DNA of 64,000 nt from Cellulomonas sp. Lineage in GTDB: Bacteria; Actinomycetota; Actinomycetes; Actinomycetales; Cellulomonadaceae. Of this stretch, positions 50,655 through 61,990 are shown in pieces. The stretch lies in contig NZ_JAGIBD010000001.1 of assembly GCF_017744555.1 (NCBI RefSeq), forward strand, positions 429,606 through 493,605. Direction: 5' to 3'. Made by a program: the position numbers and the translations under genes. The notes under the pieces are model-generated. The model did not search any database, had not been told where the DNA came from, and was given only the letters and a program-made list of their open reading frames with translations. Position 1 is the stretch's first letter; each line of letters starts with the position of its first letter.

Positions 50655-51236
50655 ATGACCGCGCAGCCGGCTGCCTGGCAGCCGCCGACGTGGGAGCAGA
50701 TCGTGCGCGAGCACTCCGCGCGCGTCTACCGCCTCGCGTACCGCCTCACGGGCAACCAGCACGACGCCGAGGACCTCACGCAGGAGACCTTCGTGCGGGT
50801 GTTCCGGTCGCTCGGCACGTACACCCCCGGCACGTTCGAGGGATGGCTGCACCGCATCACGACGAACCTGTTCCTCGACCAGGCTCGCCGCAAGCAGCGG
50901 GTCCGGATGGACGCCATGGGCGAGGAGCAGGAGCGCTACGCGTCGACCGACCAGCTCGCGACGCCCGAGCGGGCCTTCGAGCACGCGCACCTCGACCACG
51001 ACGTGCAGCGCGCGCTCGACGAGCTGCCGCCCGAGTACCGGGCCGCGGTGGTGCTGTGCGACATCGAGGGGCTCTCGTACGAGGAGATCGCGGTGACGCT
51101 GGGCATCAAGCTCGGCACCGTGCGTTCCCGCATCCACCGGGCGCGCGCCCGGCTGCGCGAGTCGCTCGGCCACCGCGCGCCCGGCGCCGCCGCCGACGCC
51201 CCTGCCGCTCTCGAGCCCGTGCGGGCGGCGCGATGA
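50655..51236 (+). CDS. sigE: ECF RNA polymerase sigma factor, SigE-like
   Basis: [76 protein letters not shown]. Confidence 0.94.
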   Translation: MTAQPAAWQPPTWEQIVREHSARVYRLAYRLTGNQHDAEDLTQETFVRVFRSLGTYTPGTFEGWLHRITTNLFLDQARRKQRVRMDAMGEEQERYASTDQLATPERAFEHAHLDHDVQRALDELPPEYRAAVVLCDIEGLSYEEIAVTLGIKLGTVRSRIHRARARLRESLGHRAPGAAADAPAALEPVRAAR

Positions 51237-52234
51237 CGCACCTCGGGTCGTGGATCAGCGCGCTGGTCGACGGTCAGCTGTCCGTCGCCGCGACCGAGCG
51301 TGCGCTCGCGCACGTCGCCCTGTGCCCGCAGTGCGCGGCGGACCTCGCCGCGGCGCGCGCGGCACGCACGGCCCTGTCGTCGTCCGCGACCGAACCGATG
51401 CCGACCCCCGACCTGACGGCACGCCTGCTGTCGCTCGCGCCGGCGGCGGATGGGCCCGTCCGGTTCGGCGCCGACCCGTTCGCGCCGCCGGCGCGACGCA
51501 GCCGGCCGGAGCTCGCGTCGTACGGGCTCACGGGTGGTGTCGCCGCGCGTGCGTGGGCCGGACGCACGGGAGCACCGCTGCGGGGCCAGGTCGGCCCGCG
51601 CCGCTCACCCGTGCGCCTCGCCGCCGGGTCGGTCGCCGGGCTCGGCGCGGTCGCCGCGATGCTCTTCGTGCTCGGTGAGCGGCCCGACGTGGTCCCCGTG
51701 GGCAGCCCCGGGGCGGATCTCGAGGCGCTCGCGGACGCCACGCCCGTCGACCCCGGCGTCACCCTCTCGACACGGCTGGCCGCGGACGCCGCGCCCTCCG
51801 GCGCCGTCGACGACGACACCCTCGGCTGGCTCCGGTCCCACGGCTGGTCGGTCCCTCAGGCGCTGCCGGCCGGGTGGGCCGTGTCCGCAGTCCGCTGGTC
51901 GGGTGACGACTCCACGGTCCTCGAGGTCGACGTCGCGACGCCCACCGGCTCGGTCGTCGTGACCGAGCAGCAGGGCAGGCTCGACACCGACCAGCTCGCT
52001 GACGTGCCCGTCCAGCAGGTGCAGGGGCGCGACGTGTACGTGCTCGCGCTCGAGCCGTGGCACGTGGCGTGGCAGGCCGACGCGACCGTGGTCCAGGTGA
52101 TCGGCTCGGCGCAGGACGACGCGGACGTCGACGCTCTCGTGGGAGCCCTTCCCGGTGGCACCTTCGACGACGGGGTGCCGGCGCGGATGACGCGCGGCTG
52201 GGACACGGTGACAGGAGCTTGGCAGCGCCCATGA
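51233..52234 (+). CDS. Zinc-type anti-sigma factor with TM and extracellular domain
   Basis: [30 protein letters not shown] (Hx3Cx2C) and a TM segment; ATGA overlap with sigE. Confidence 0.88.
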   Translation: MTHLGSWISALVDGQLSVAATERALAHVALCPQCAADLAAARAARTALSSSATEPMPTPDLTARLLSLAPAADGPVRFGADPFAPPARRSRPELASYGLTGGVAARAWAGRTGAPLRGQVGPRRSPVRLAAGSVAGLGAVAAMLFVLGERPDVVPVGSPGADLEALADATPVDPGVTLSTRLAADAAPSGAVDDDTLGWLRSHGWSVPQALPAGWAVSAVRWSGDDSTVLEVDVATPTGSVVVTEQQGRLDTDQLADVPVQQVQGRDVYVLALEPWHVAWQADATVVQVIGSAQDDADVDALVGALPGGTFDDGVPARMTRGWDTVTGAWQRP

Positions 52235-53871
52235 CGAACCCCGACGACGACGCCGTGCACCGTCCCGCGCCGCTGCCGGAGCACCAGCCGGGGTCCTCCC
52301 CGGACGTCCGGCCGGAGCTGCAGGAGGCGGCACTGTCGACGCAGGACCGCAACGGCCCGGGCGCCGCACATGGTGCTGCTCCGGGCGCCGCGCCGACGCC
52401 GGCCGTCGAGCCGGCCCGGTCGCCCGTGCCGCCCGCAGAGCCGGCACCGCTGTTCGCGCCGCCGGGGCCGCGCACGTGGTCGCCCTCACCGACCGGCGCA
52501 CCGAGCGCGGCGGCCACCGGGGCGCCGACGGCCGACAACCCGTTCGCGGCGCCGCACCGGGCGTCCGCGCACGCACCGGCCCAGCAGCACGCGACCCACG
52601 CGCCCACCTCGCCCCGCGCGGGCCAGCACGCTCCTGAGCAGCACGCACCGGGGTCGCACGTCCCGGTCGGGCCGGCGTCCGGTGCGGCGCACGACCCGTA
52701 CGCGACCGCCCCGCACGCCCAGGGTCACCACGTGCCTGGCACGCCGCCGGTCGTCGTGCGCCGTCGTCGACGGACGCTGTCCGTCGCGTGGGTCGTCCCG
52801 CTGGTCGCGCTCGCGCTCGTCGCGGGCGTCGTCGGTGGCGTGCTGGGTTCCCGGATCGACCCGGGCACGCACCTCGCCGACGCGGGTCTGCCGGTCGCCG
52901 CCGCGGGCTCGGGCGCGCAGGACGTCGACCGGGCGCCCGAGTCGGTGGCGGGCATCGCGTCGAAGGTGCTGCCGAGCGTCGTCTCGATCCAGGTCGACGG
53001 GCCGTCGGGCACGGGGACGGGGTCGGGATTCGTGCTGCGGCAGGACGGCTACATCGTCACGAACAACCACGTGGTCGCGGACGCGGCGGAGGCGGCGACG
53101 TCGATGACGGTGACGTTCTCCGACGGGAGCGAGAAGGCCGCGACGATCGTCGGGCGCACCTCGGAGTATGACCTGGCGGTCGTCAAGGTGGAGGTCGACG
53201 GCCTGACGCCGCTGCTGCTGGGCGACTCGGACACGGTGGTCGTGGGCGACCCGGTCGTCGCGATCGGTGCGCCGCTCGGCCTGGCCGGCACGGTGACGAC
53301 GGGCATCGTGAGCGCGCTCAACCGCCCGGTCTCCGCGGGCGACGACCAGGACACCGCGTTCATCAACGCGATCCAGACCGACGCGGCGATCAACCCCGGC
53401 AACTCGGGCGGTCCGCTGGTCGACGCGGCGGGCGCGGTCATCGGCATCAACTCGGCGATCGCCCAGCCGCCGGGCTCGCTCAACGAGGTCGGCGGCAGCA
53501 TCGGCCTCGGGTTCGCGATCCCGTCGAACCAGGTGCGCCGGACGGCGGAGCAGCTGATCGAGACGGGCCACGCGACGTACCCGGTGATCGGTGTCCTGCT
53601 CGACCAGCGCTACGAGGGCGAGGGCGTGGCCGTCGCCGCGGCCGACCGCGACGGCACCCCGGCGATCACCCCGGACGGCCCCGCCGACCGGGCGGGCATC
53701 CACCGGGGCGACATCATCCTGGCGATCGACGGCCGGCCCGTGACCGATCCCGACGAGCTGATCGTCGCGATCCGGGCCCGGACGCCGGGCGAGACGGTCG
53801 TGCTGCACGTGCGCACCGGGTCCGACGAGCGGGACGTGCGCGTGCGGCTCGACGAGGGCCCCGCGAGCTGA
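52231..53871 (+). CDS. htrA: HtrA/DegP-like membrane-anchored trypsin-like serine protease with PDZ domain
   Basis: TNNHVVADA, EYDLAVVKV, QTDAAINPGNSGGPLVDAAGAVIGINSAI, PDZ PADRAGIHRGDIILAIDGRPV. Confidence 0.94.
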   Translation: MTNPDDDAVHRPAPLPEHQPGSSPDVRPELQEAALSTQDRNGPGAAHGAAPGAAPTPAVEPARSPVPPAEPAPLFAPPGPRTWSPSPTGAPSAAATGAPTADNPFAAPHRASAHAPAQQHATHAPTSPRAGQHAPEQHAPGSHVPVGPASGAAHDPYATAPHAQGHHVPGTPPVVVRRRRRTLSVAWVVPLVALALVAGVVGGVLGSRIDPGTHLADAGLPVAAAGSGAQDVDRAPESVAGIASKVLPSVVSIQVDGPSGTGTGSGFVLRQDGYIVTNNHVVADAAEAATSMTVTFSDGSEKAATIVGRTSEYDLAVVKVEVDGLTPLLLGDSDTVVVGDPVVAIGAPLGLAGTVTTGIVSALNRPVSAGDDQDTAFINAIQTDAAINPGNSGGPLVDAAGAVIGINSAIAQPPGSLNEVGGSIGLGFAIPSNQVRRTAEQLIETGHATYPVIGVLLDQRYEGEGVAVAAADRDGTPAITPDGPADRAGIHRGDIILAIDGRPVTDPDELIVAIRARTPGETVVLHVRTGSDERDVRVRLDEGPAS

Positions 53872-53960
53872 CCCGTCGCGCGGTGCGGACCCCCGACGAG
53901 CCCGCGCTCGACGGGGGACAACGCCCCCGGCGGCCCAGGAGCGAGGGGTACCCTGACCGG

Positions 53961-54359
53961 ATGTTCGGGATCAACGGCGGTGAGCTCGTGGTGCTCCTCG
54001 TCGTGGCGGCGCTCGTGATCGGGCCCGAACGTCTGCCCGCGTACGCCGAGCAGCTCGGCACGTGGGTGCGCCGTGCGCGCCGGTTCGCGCAGGACGCCAA
54101 GGCCCGCGTCGACGAGGAGCTGGGCGAGGAGGCCCGCGACATCGACTGGGCGTCGCTCGACCCCCGCCGGTACGACCCTCGGCGCATCGTGCGCGAGGCG
54201 CTCCTGGAGGACGTCGTCCCCGCGCGCCCGGTCACGGTGCCGGCGACGACGCGCCCGACGGCCGGTCGTGTGCCGGGTGGGCTCGCCGCCGGGGCGACGT
54301 CGACCGCGGTGGGCGGCGAGCCGAGCTGGCGGGCCCCGTTCGACGACGAGGCGACCTGA
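53961..54359 (+). CDS. tatB: Sec-independent translocase subunit TatB
   Basis: MFGINGGELVVLLVVAALVIGPERLPAYAEQLGTWVRRAR then amphipathic/charged tail. Confidence 0.9.
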   Translation: MFGINGGELVVLLVVAALVIGPERLPAYAEQLGTWVRRARRFAQDAKARVDEELGEEARDIDWASLDPRRYDPRRIVREALLEDVVPARPVTVPATTRPTAGRVPGGLAAGATSTAVGGEPSWRAPFDDEAT

Positions 54360-54416
54360 CGCCGACGTCACCCGACCACCCGAGCGCGGACCCCCGCCGA
54401 CGCTCGAGGCTCCTGA

Positions 54417-56194
<1,778 letters not shown>

Positions 56195-56203
56195 GGTCGT
56201 CGC

Positions 56204-57247
56204 ATGGCGGGAGGTGGCGGCCGACGGCCGGACGACGACGTCGCCGGCCCGGCGGTCGGCGAGGGCTCTGCACACGTCCACGCCGCCGCCGCCGTACCGG
56301 ACCCGCCGGTCGCCGCGAGCACGCACCCGTCGCTCGTGGACCGGGTCAAGGCGCTCCTGGAGTGGTGGAAGCAGTCGCGCCCCGGGCGCGCGAACGCCCG
56401 GTTCGGGGCGCGGGGCGGCGGTCTGCTCACGGGTGGGATCGCGTACGCGGCGCTGTTCTCGGTGTTCGCCGGCCTGACGATCGGCTACACGATCTTCATG
56501 GCGGTGCTGGGCGGCAACGACGAGCTGCGTCAGAAGGTCCTCGACTCGCTCGCGGCGTCGCTGCCCGGCCTCCTGCAGACGGGTGACGGCAAGGGCCTGC
56601 TCGACCCCGACGCCCTCGTCCTGAGCCCCGCGCTCACGGCGGCGGGTCTCGTCGCGCTCGTCGTGCTCGTGCTGAGCGCGCTGTCGGCGACGTCGGCGCT
56701 CCGGACGGGGGTGCGGGCGATGTTCGGAGAAGTCGGCGGCGAGAACGCCGTGATGACCAAGCTGCGGGCGCTCGTCGGCTTCGTCGGGATGGCGTTCGCG
56801 GTGCTGCTGTCGGCGCTGCTGACCACCGCGGTGGGTGCTGCGACCGAGTGGCTGCTGCGGGTCGTCGGGTGGACGGGCACGTCGAGCGTCGCTGTCCGGG
56901 TGGTCGGCATCGCGGTGGCGTTCGTCGTCGACGTCGCGACGTTCTTGCTGGTGGTGAAGGTCTTGGCGGGGGAGAACCCCCGCTGGCGCGACCTGTGGTG
57001 GGGGTCGGTCATCGCCGCCACGGGCATCGGCGTGGTGCGGATCCTCGGCACGTCGGTGGTCGCGGGCAGTGCGAGCCGGAACCCGTTGCTCGCGTCGTTC
57101 TCGGTGATCGTCACGCTGCTCGTCTGGATCAACCTCATCGCGCGCATCGTGCTGCTCGCGGCGGCGTGGACGGCGGACCCGCCGCTCGAGGAGCCCGCCG
57201 GCCAGGACGCGACACCGGCGGGCGACGCCCAGCCGCGCCCGGCCTGA
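56204..57247 (+). CDS. YihY/BrkB family inner membrane protein
   Basis: GGGLLTGGIAYAALFSVFAGLTIGYTIF, six TM. Confidence 0.92.
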   Translation: MAGGGGRRPDDDVAGPAVGEGSAHVHAAAAVPDPPVAASTHPSLVDRVKALLEWWKQSRPGRANARFGARGGGLLTGGIAYAALFSVFAGLTIGYTIFMAVLGGNDELRQKVLDSLAASLPGLLQTGDGKGLLDPDALVLSPALTAAGLVALVVLVLSALSATSALRTGVRAMFGEVGGENAVMTKLRALVGFVGMAFAVLLSALLTTAVGAATEWLLRVVGWTGTSSVAVRVVGIAVAFVVDVATFLLVVKVLAGENPRWRDLWWGSVIAATGIGVVRILGTSVVAGSASRNPLLASFSVIVTLLVWINLIARIVLLAAAWTADPPLEEPAGQDATPAGDAQPRPA

Positions 57248-57393
57248 CGCGGAGGTCGTCACCCGTCCGGGGGGACCGCCCGGTGCGGCGCGCCGCCGAC
57301 CGGGGTCGTGGGCGCTGACCTCGGCCCTCGCGCTGACTATGCTGACCGACGACTCACGCGGACCGGCCCGCGCCGGCGCACCGAAGGACGACG

Positions 57394-57462
57394 ATGACCA
57401 GCCCGACCTCGTGCTCGACCGTCGCCGGGTCGCGCCGTCGCAGGGACGGGGCCGTCCGATGA
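57394..57462 (+). CDS. Putative 22-aa upstream leader ORF
   Basis: ATG after GAAGGACGACG; MTSPTSCSTVAGSRRRRDGAVR; stop overlaps the probable PP2C start ATG (ATGA). Confidence 0.4.
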   Translation: MTSPTSCSTVAGSRRRRDGAVR

Positions 57463-58193
57463 CCGGCGGCGAGGTGCGCGTCGAGGTCGGCGTCGCGACG
57501 GACCGCGCGCGGCGTGCGACCAACGAGGACACGGCGCTCGCGCTGCACGGGGTGTACGTCGTCGCGGACGGCATGGGCGGGCACGAGGCCGGCGAGGTCG
57601 CGAGCGGCATGGCGATCGAGACGGTCCGGGCGCTCGCGGGCACCACCCCGGACCTGGACACGGTCCGCACGACGCTGCGCGCGGCGCACGCCCGCCTGCG
57701 TGACCTGCCCTCGTCGACGGGCCGTCGTCCTGGCACCACGATGACGGGCGTGATCCTCACGGAGCACGAGGGCCTGCCGTGCTGGATCGTGCTGAACGTG
57801 GGCGACTCGCGGACCTACCGGATGGCCGGCGGCGTGCTCGAGCAGGTCACGCACGACCACTCGGAGGTCGCGGAGCTCGTCGCGAGCGGTGTCGTGGCGG
57901 CCGAGGAGGCGTCACGCTACCCCCGCCGGCACGTCGTGACCCGGGTGCTGGGCGGCGGCGCGTCGGAGGTCGACCCCGACCTGTGGATGTTCCCGGTGAG
58001 CCCGGGCGACCGGATGCTCGTGTGCTCCGACGGCCTGACGGACGAGCTCACGGATGCGCGGATCGAGGCGGCTCTGCGCGCGACGCCCGACCCGCAGGAC
58101 GCGGCGGACCGGCTGGTCGGCGAGGCCCTGGCGGCCGGGGGAGCCGACAACATCACCGCGGTCGTGGTGGACGCGACGCTCGTCCGGTCTTGA
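57459..58193 (+). CDS. PP2C-type serine/threonine phosphatase
   Basis: TNEDTALALHGVYVVADGMGGHEAGEVAS, LVCSDGLTDELTD, GGADNITAVVVD. The tracked start at 57339 overlaps a TATGCT -10-like motif, so 57459 is preferred. Confidence 0.9.
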   Translation: MTGGEVRVEVGVATDRARRATNEDTALALHGVYVVADGMGGHEAGEVASGMAIETVRALAGTTPDLDTVRTTLRAAHARLRDLPSSTGRRPGTTMTGVILTEHEGLPCWIVLNVGDSRTYRMAGGVLEQVTHDHSEVAELVASGVVAAEEASRYPRRHVVTRVLGGGASEVDPDLWMFPVSPGDRMLVCSDGLTDELTDARIEAALRATPDPQDAADRLVGEALAAGGADNITAVVVDATLVRS

Positions 58194-58244
58194 CGCTCGT
58201 CCGGCCCTGACGGTCAGACGGCCCTGACGGTCAGACGGTCGCGA
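58177..58244. repeat. Four 17-bp tandem units at convergent gene junction
   Basis: cgctcgtccggtcttga / cgctcgtccggccctga / cggtcagacggccctga / cggtcagacggtcgcga. Confidence 0.85.
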
Positions 58245-59160
58245 CGGCTCTCCGCGACCGTCCGCTCGTCCGCAGCCCGTCCACGGTGAGCACCACGAGC
58301 GCCGTCCAGACGAGCCCGAACCCCCACCACCGGGCGGGCGGCATCTGCTCGTGCAGCACGACGACGCCGATGAGGAACTGCAGCACGGGGGTGATGTACT
58401 GCAGCAGCCCGATGACGGTGAGCGGCAGCCGTCGTGCGGCGGCGCTGAACAGGAGCAGCGGCACTGCGGTGACGATGCCCGACGACACGAGCAGCAGGCT
58501 GTGCGCGGCCCCGTCGGTGCCGAACGTGCCGGTGCCCTGCACCCCGATGACGACGAGGTAGCCGAGCGCGACGGGTGCGAGGACGAGCGTCTCGGCAGCG
58601 AGCCCGGGCACGGCCTCGACGGAGCGTCCGACGCGGTTCTTGATGAGCCCGTAGACCCCGAAGCTGGCCGCGACGGTGAGCGCGATCCACGGCAGCCGCC
58701 CGTACCCGGCGGTGATGACGACGACCGCGGCGGCGCCGAACCCGAGTGCGACCCACTGCACGGGTCGCACGCGCTCGCGCAGCACGAGCACGGCGAGCGC
58801 GACGGTGAACAGCGGGTTGATGAAGTAGCCGAGCGCGGCGTCGACGACGCGGTCCGTGAGCACGCCGATGACGAAGGCGAGCCAGTTGATCGCGAGGAGC
58901 ACGCCGGCGAGCGCGAGCAGGCGCATGGTGCGCCGGTCGTGCAGGGTCGTGCGGAACGCGGGCCACGTCCGGGTCACGGAGAGCAGCACGAGGCAGAACA
59001 GCAGGGACCACACGACCCGGTGCGCGATGATCTCGACCGCCCCGGCCGGCTGGAGCAGCGGGAAGTAGAGGGGCAGCGTGCCCCACAGGACGTACGCGCC
59101 GATGCCTGTGCCGAGGCCGAGCCGGTCGAGTGCGGTGGGGGCGGGGGAGGGCGCGGGCAC
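58231..59160 (-). CDS. rarD: RarD-type EamA permease
   Basis: GLGTGIGAYVLWGTLPLYFPLLQPAGAVEIIAHRVVWSLLFCL; FINPLFTVALAVLVLRERVRPVQWVALG; YITPVLQFLIGV. Confidence 0.93.
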   Translation of the reverse strand: MPAPSPAPTALDRLGLGTGIGAYVLWGTLPLYFPLLQPAGAVEIIAHRVVWSLLFCLVLLSVTRTWPAFRTTLHDRRTMRLLALAGVLLAINWLAFVIGVLTDRVVDAALGYFINPLFTVALAVLVLRERVRPVQWVALGFGAAAVVVITAGYGRLPWIALTVAASFGVYGLIKNRVGRSVEAVPGLAAETLVLAPVALGYLVVIGVQGTGTFGTDGAAHSLLLVSSGIVTAVPLLLFSAAARRLPLTVIGLLQYITPVLQFLIGVVVLHEQMPPARWWGFGLVWTALVVLTVDGLRTSGRSRRAVATV

Positions 59161-59510
59161 CCGACGAGCGTAAGCGGCGGTCGACGGGGTTCCGGTCTGC
59201 GCTGCACGACGCACGTCCGAGGGCTGCTCCGGACCGCAGCGTCGTCCACACCCACCCGGCCGGGCGGGCGTCCGTGACCCGCCCGCGTGGATCGTCGCGT
59301 GCCTGGACGTGTGCGACGCCACGCCTGACCCCGGGTCGGGACCGTCTCACGTGTGTCCAGATGCTGGCGACGGGCTGAGGATCCCCTCACCGGCCGCCCT
59401 ACACTGGCCCGAGCACAGCTCTGTCGTGCCGTCCGACAGGCCCGCGAGAACCGCGGCCGAGGCGACGCACCCGTCCGCAGGGCTCCCTTGATCGGAAGGC
59501 ACCGCGTCCC

Positions 59511-60896
59511 GTGAGCACCCCGACCTTGCGCGTCGCCGTCGTCGGCGCCGGACCGGCCGGCATCTACGCGGCCGACATCCTGTCGAAGACCGACCTCGAC
59601 GTCAGCATCGACTTGTTCGAGCGCCTGCCCGCGCCGTTCGGCCTCGTGCGCTACGGGGTCGCGCCGGACCACCCGCGCATCAAGCAGATCATCGTCGCGC
59701 TGCACAAGGTCCTCGAGCGTGGTGACATCCGCCTGCTCGCGAACGTCGACTACGGCACGGACCTCAAGCTCGACGACCTGCGCCAGTTCTACGACGCGGT
59801 CATCTTCTCGACGGGCTCGATCCGCGACGCCGCGCTGCCCGTCCCCGGCATCGACCTCGAGGGCTCGTACGGCGCGGCCGACTTCGTGTCCTGGTACGAC
59901 GGGCACCCCGATGTGCCGCGCACGTGGCCGCTCGAGCACCAGCACGTCGCCGTCCTCGGTGCCGGCAACGTCGCGCTCGACGTGGCGCGCATCCTCGCCA
60001 AGCACGCGGACGACCTGCTCCCGACCGACGTCCCGGCCAACGTGTACGACGTGCTCAAGCAGAACCCGGTCACCGACGTGCACGTGTTCGCTCGCCGCGG
60101 CCCGGCGCAGGTCAAGTTCTCCCCGCTGGAGCTGCGCGAGCTCGGCCACGTGCCGGACGTCGACGTGATCGTGTACCCCGAGGACTTCGAGTTCGACGAG
60201 GGCTCGATGGCCGCGATCCACTCCTCGAACCAGACCAAGCAGGTCGTCAAGACCCTCACGGACTGGACGCTCAAGGAGCCTGAGGACCTCACGGCGAGCC
60301 GCCGCATCCACCTGCACTTCCTGCACAAGCCGGTCGAGCTGCTCGGCGAGGACGGCAAGGTCGTCGGGCTGCGCACCGAGCGCACGGCCCTCAACGGCGA
60401 CGGCAACGTGACCGGCACCGGGCAGACGCACGACTGGGCCGTCACGGCCGTCTACCGCGCGGTCGGCTACTTCGGCTCGCCGCTCGTCGACATACCGTTC
60501 GACGACGTCGCCGGCGTGATCCCCAACCGCGAGGGCCGCGTGGTCGACGTCGACGGCGACCACATCCCGGGCGTGTACGCGACGGGCTGGATCAAGCGCG
60601 GCCCGGTCGGCCTCATCGGCCACACCAAGTCGGACGCGTCCGAGACCATCCGCCACCTCGGCGAGGACGTCGCGGAGGCCGGCGACGCGTTCTACACGGC
60701 CACCGACCGGGACCCGTCCGCGGTCACCGACTTCCTCGCCGGCCGCGGCGTCGAGGTCGTGCAGTGGTCCGGCTGGGAGCTGCTCGACGCGTACGAGAAG
60801 GAGCTCGGCGAGCCGCACGGCCGCGAGCGCATCAAGGTGGTCCCGCGCGAGGACATGGTGCACGTGGCGCTCGGGCGGGGGATCCCGACGGCCTGA
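59511..60896 (+). CDS. fprA: Ferredoxin/adrenodoxin-NADP+ reductase, FprA-like
   Basis: VAVVGAGPAGIYAADIL, PFGLVRYGVAPDHPRIKQI, VLGAGNVALDVARIL, GWIKRGPVGLIGHTKSDA. Confidence 0.95.
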   Translation: MSTPTLRVAVVGAGPAGIYAADILSKTDLDVSIDLFERLPAPFGLVRYGVAPDHPRIKQIIVALHKVLERGDIRLLANVDYGTDLKLDDLRQFYDAVIFSTGSIRDAALPVPGIDLEGSYGAADFVSWYDGHPDVPRTWPLEHQHVAVLGAGNVALDVARILAKHADDLLPTDVPANVYDVLKQNPVTDVHVFARRGPAQVKFSPLELRELGHVPDVDVIVYPEDFEFDEGSMAAIHSSNQTKQVVKTLTDWTLKEPEDLTASRRIHLHFLHKPVELLGEDGKVVGLRTERTALNGDGNVTGTGQTHDWAVTAVYRAVGYFGSPLVDIPFDDVAGVIPNREGRVVDVDGDHIPGVYATGWIKRGPVGLIGHTKSDASETIRHLGEDVAEAGDAFYTATDRDPSAVTDFLAGRGVEVVQWSGWELLDAYEKELGEPHGRERIKVVPREDMVHVALGRGIPTA

Positions 60897-60962
60897 CGTC
60901 GGGAACCTGCGACGTCCGGCGCGCGTTCCACCGTGTGCACGGACGTCCAGAAGGAGCACCAG

Positions 60963-61847
60963 GTGGGTCACCAGCACTACAACGGCTTGAAGACGGCAGC
61001 GCTGTTCGGCGCCATGTGGGCGGTGCTGCTCGGCGTCGGCTGGCTGCTGGGCGGCGGGACGCCCAAGTTCCTGCTGTTCTTCACGGCGCTCGGCCTGCTC
61101 ATGACGGCGTACTCGTTCTGGAACTCCGACAAGATCGCCATCAAGGCGATGCGGGCGCGGCCGGTGAGCGAGCTCGAGCAGCCGGTGATGTACCGGATCG
61201 TCCGGGAGCTCTCGACGGCGGCCCGGCAGCCGATGCCGCGCCTGTACGTGTCGCCGACGGCGGCGCCGAACGCGTTCGCGACGGGCCGCAACCCGCAGAA
61301 CGCCGCCGTGTGCTGCACCGAGGGCATCCTGCAGCTGCTCGACGAGCGCGAGCTGCGGGGCGTCCTGGGCCACGAGCTCATGCACGTGTACAACCGCGAC
61401 ATCCTCACGTCGTCGCTCGCCGCCGCGGTCGCGGGCGTGATCACGTCGCTGGCACAGTTCGCGCTGTTCTTCGGCGGCGGCAGCGACCGGGACCGCGGCG
61501 GCAACCCGATCGCCGGCCTCCTGCTCGTGCTCCTCGCGCCGCTCGCGTCGACCCTGATCCAGCTGGCCATCAGCCGCACCCGGGAGTACGACGCCGACGA
61601 GGACGGCGCACGCCTGACGAACGACCCGCTCGCGCTCGCGTCGGCGCTGCGCAAGCTCGAGGCCGGGACGAAGGCACGCCCGCTGCCGCAGGACCGCGAG
61701 CTCACCAACGTCTCGCACCTGATGATCGCGAACCCGTTCCGCGGTCAGGGCCTGGCGAAGATGTTCTCGACGCACCCGCCGATGCAGGACCGGATCGCCC
61801 GGCTCGAGGCCCAGGCCGGGCAGCAGGGCGGCATCACCCGCTACTGA
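60963..61847 (+). CDS. htpX: Zinc metalloprotease HtpX
   Basis: HEXXH-like GVLGHELMHVYNRDIL; PNAFATGRNPQNAAVCCTEGIL. Confidence 0.93.
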   Translation: MGHQHYNGLKTAALFGAMWAVLLGVGWLLGGGTPKFLLFFTALGLLMTAYSFWNSDKIAIKAMRARPVSELEQPVMYRIVRELSTAARQPMPRLYVSPTAAPNAFATGRNPQNAAVCCTEGILQLLDERELRGVLGHELMHVYNRDILTSSLAAAVAGVITSLAQFALFFGGGSDRDRGGNPIAGLLLVLLAPLASTLIQLAISRTREYDADEDGARLTNDPLALASALRKLEAGTKARPLPQDRELTNVSHLMIANPFRGQGLAKMFSTHPPMQDRIARLEAQAGQQGGITRY

Positions 61848-61990
61848 GCGGCCCCTGAGCGCGCTCGGATGAGGCAACTCTCACCGAACCTGCACGCTCA
61901 GGACATGAGATCGAACCACCACATACCGGACGAAACCCTAGGCTGCTGGCCGCGAGGGGGCGCGGTGCCCGCTCGCGGCGAGGAGGCAGC

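Noticed and set aside
57339-57458. Extended N-terminus of PP2C from the tracked ATG
   Set aside because: The start overlaps a -10-like TATGCT and the added residues do not look like PP2C; 57459 fits better.
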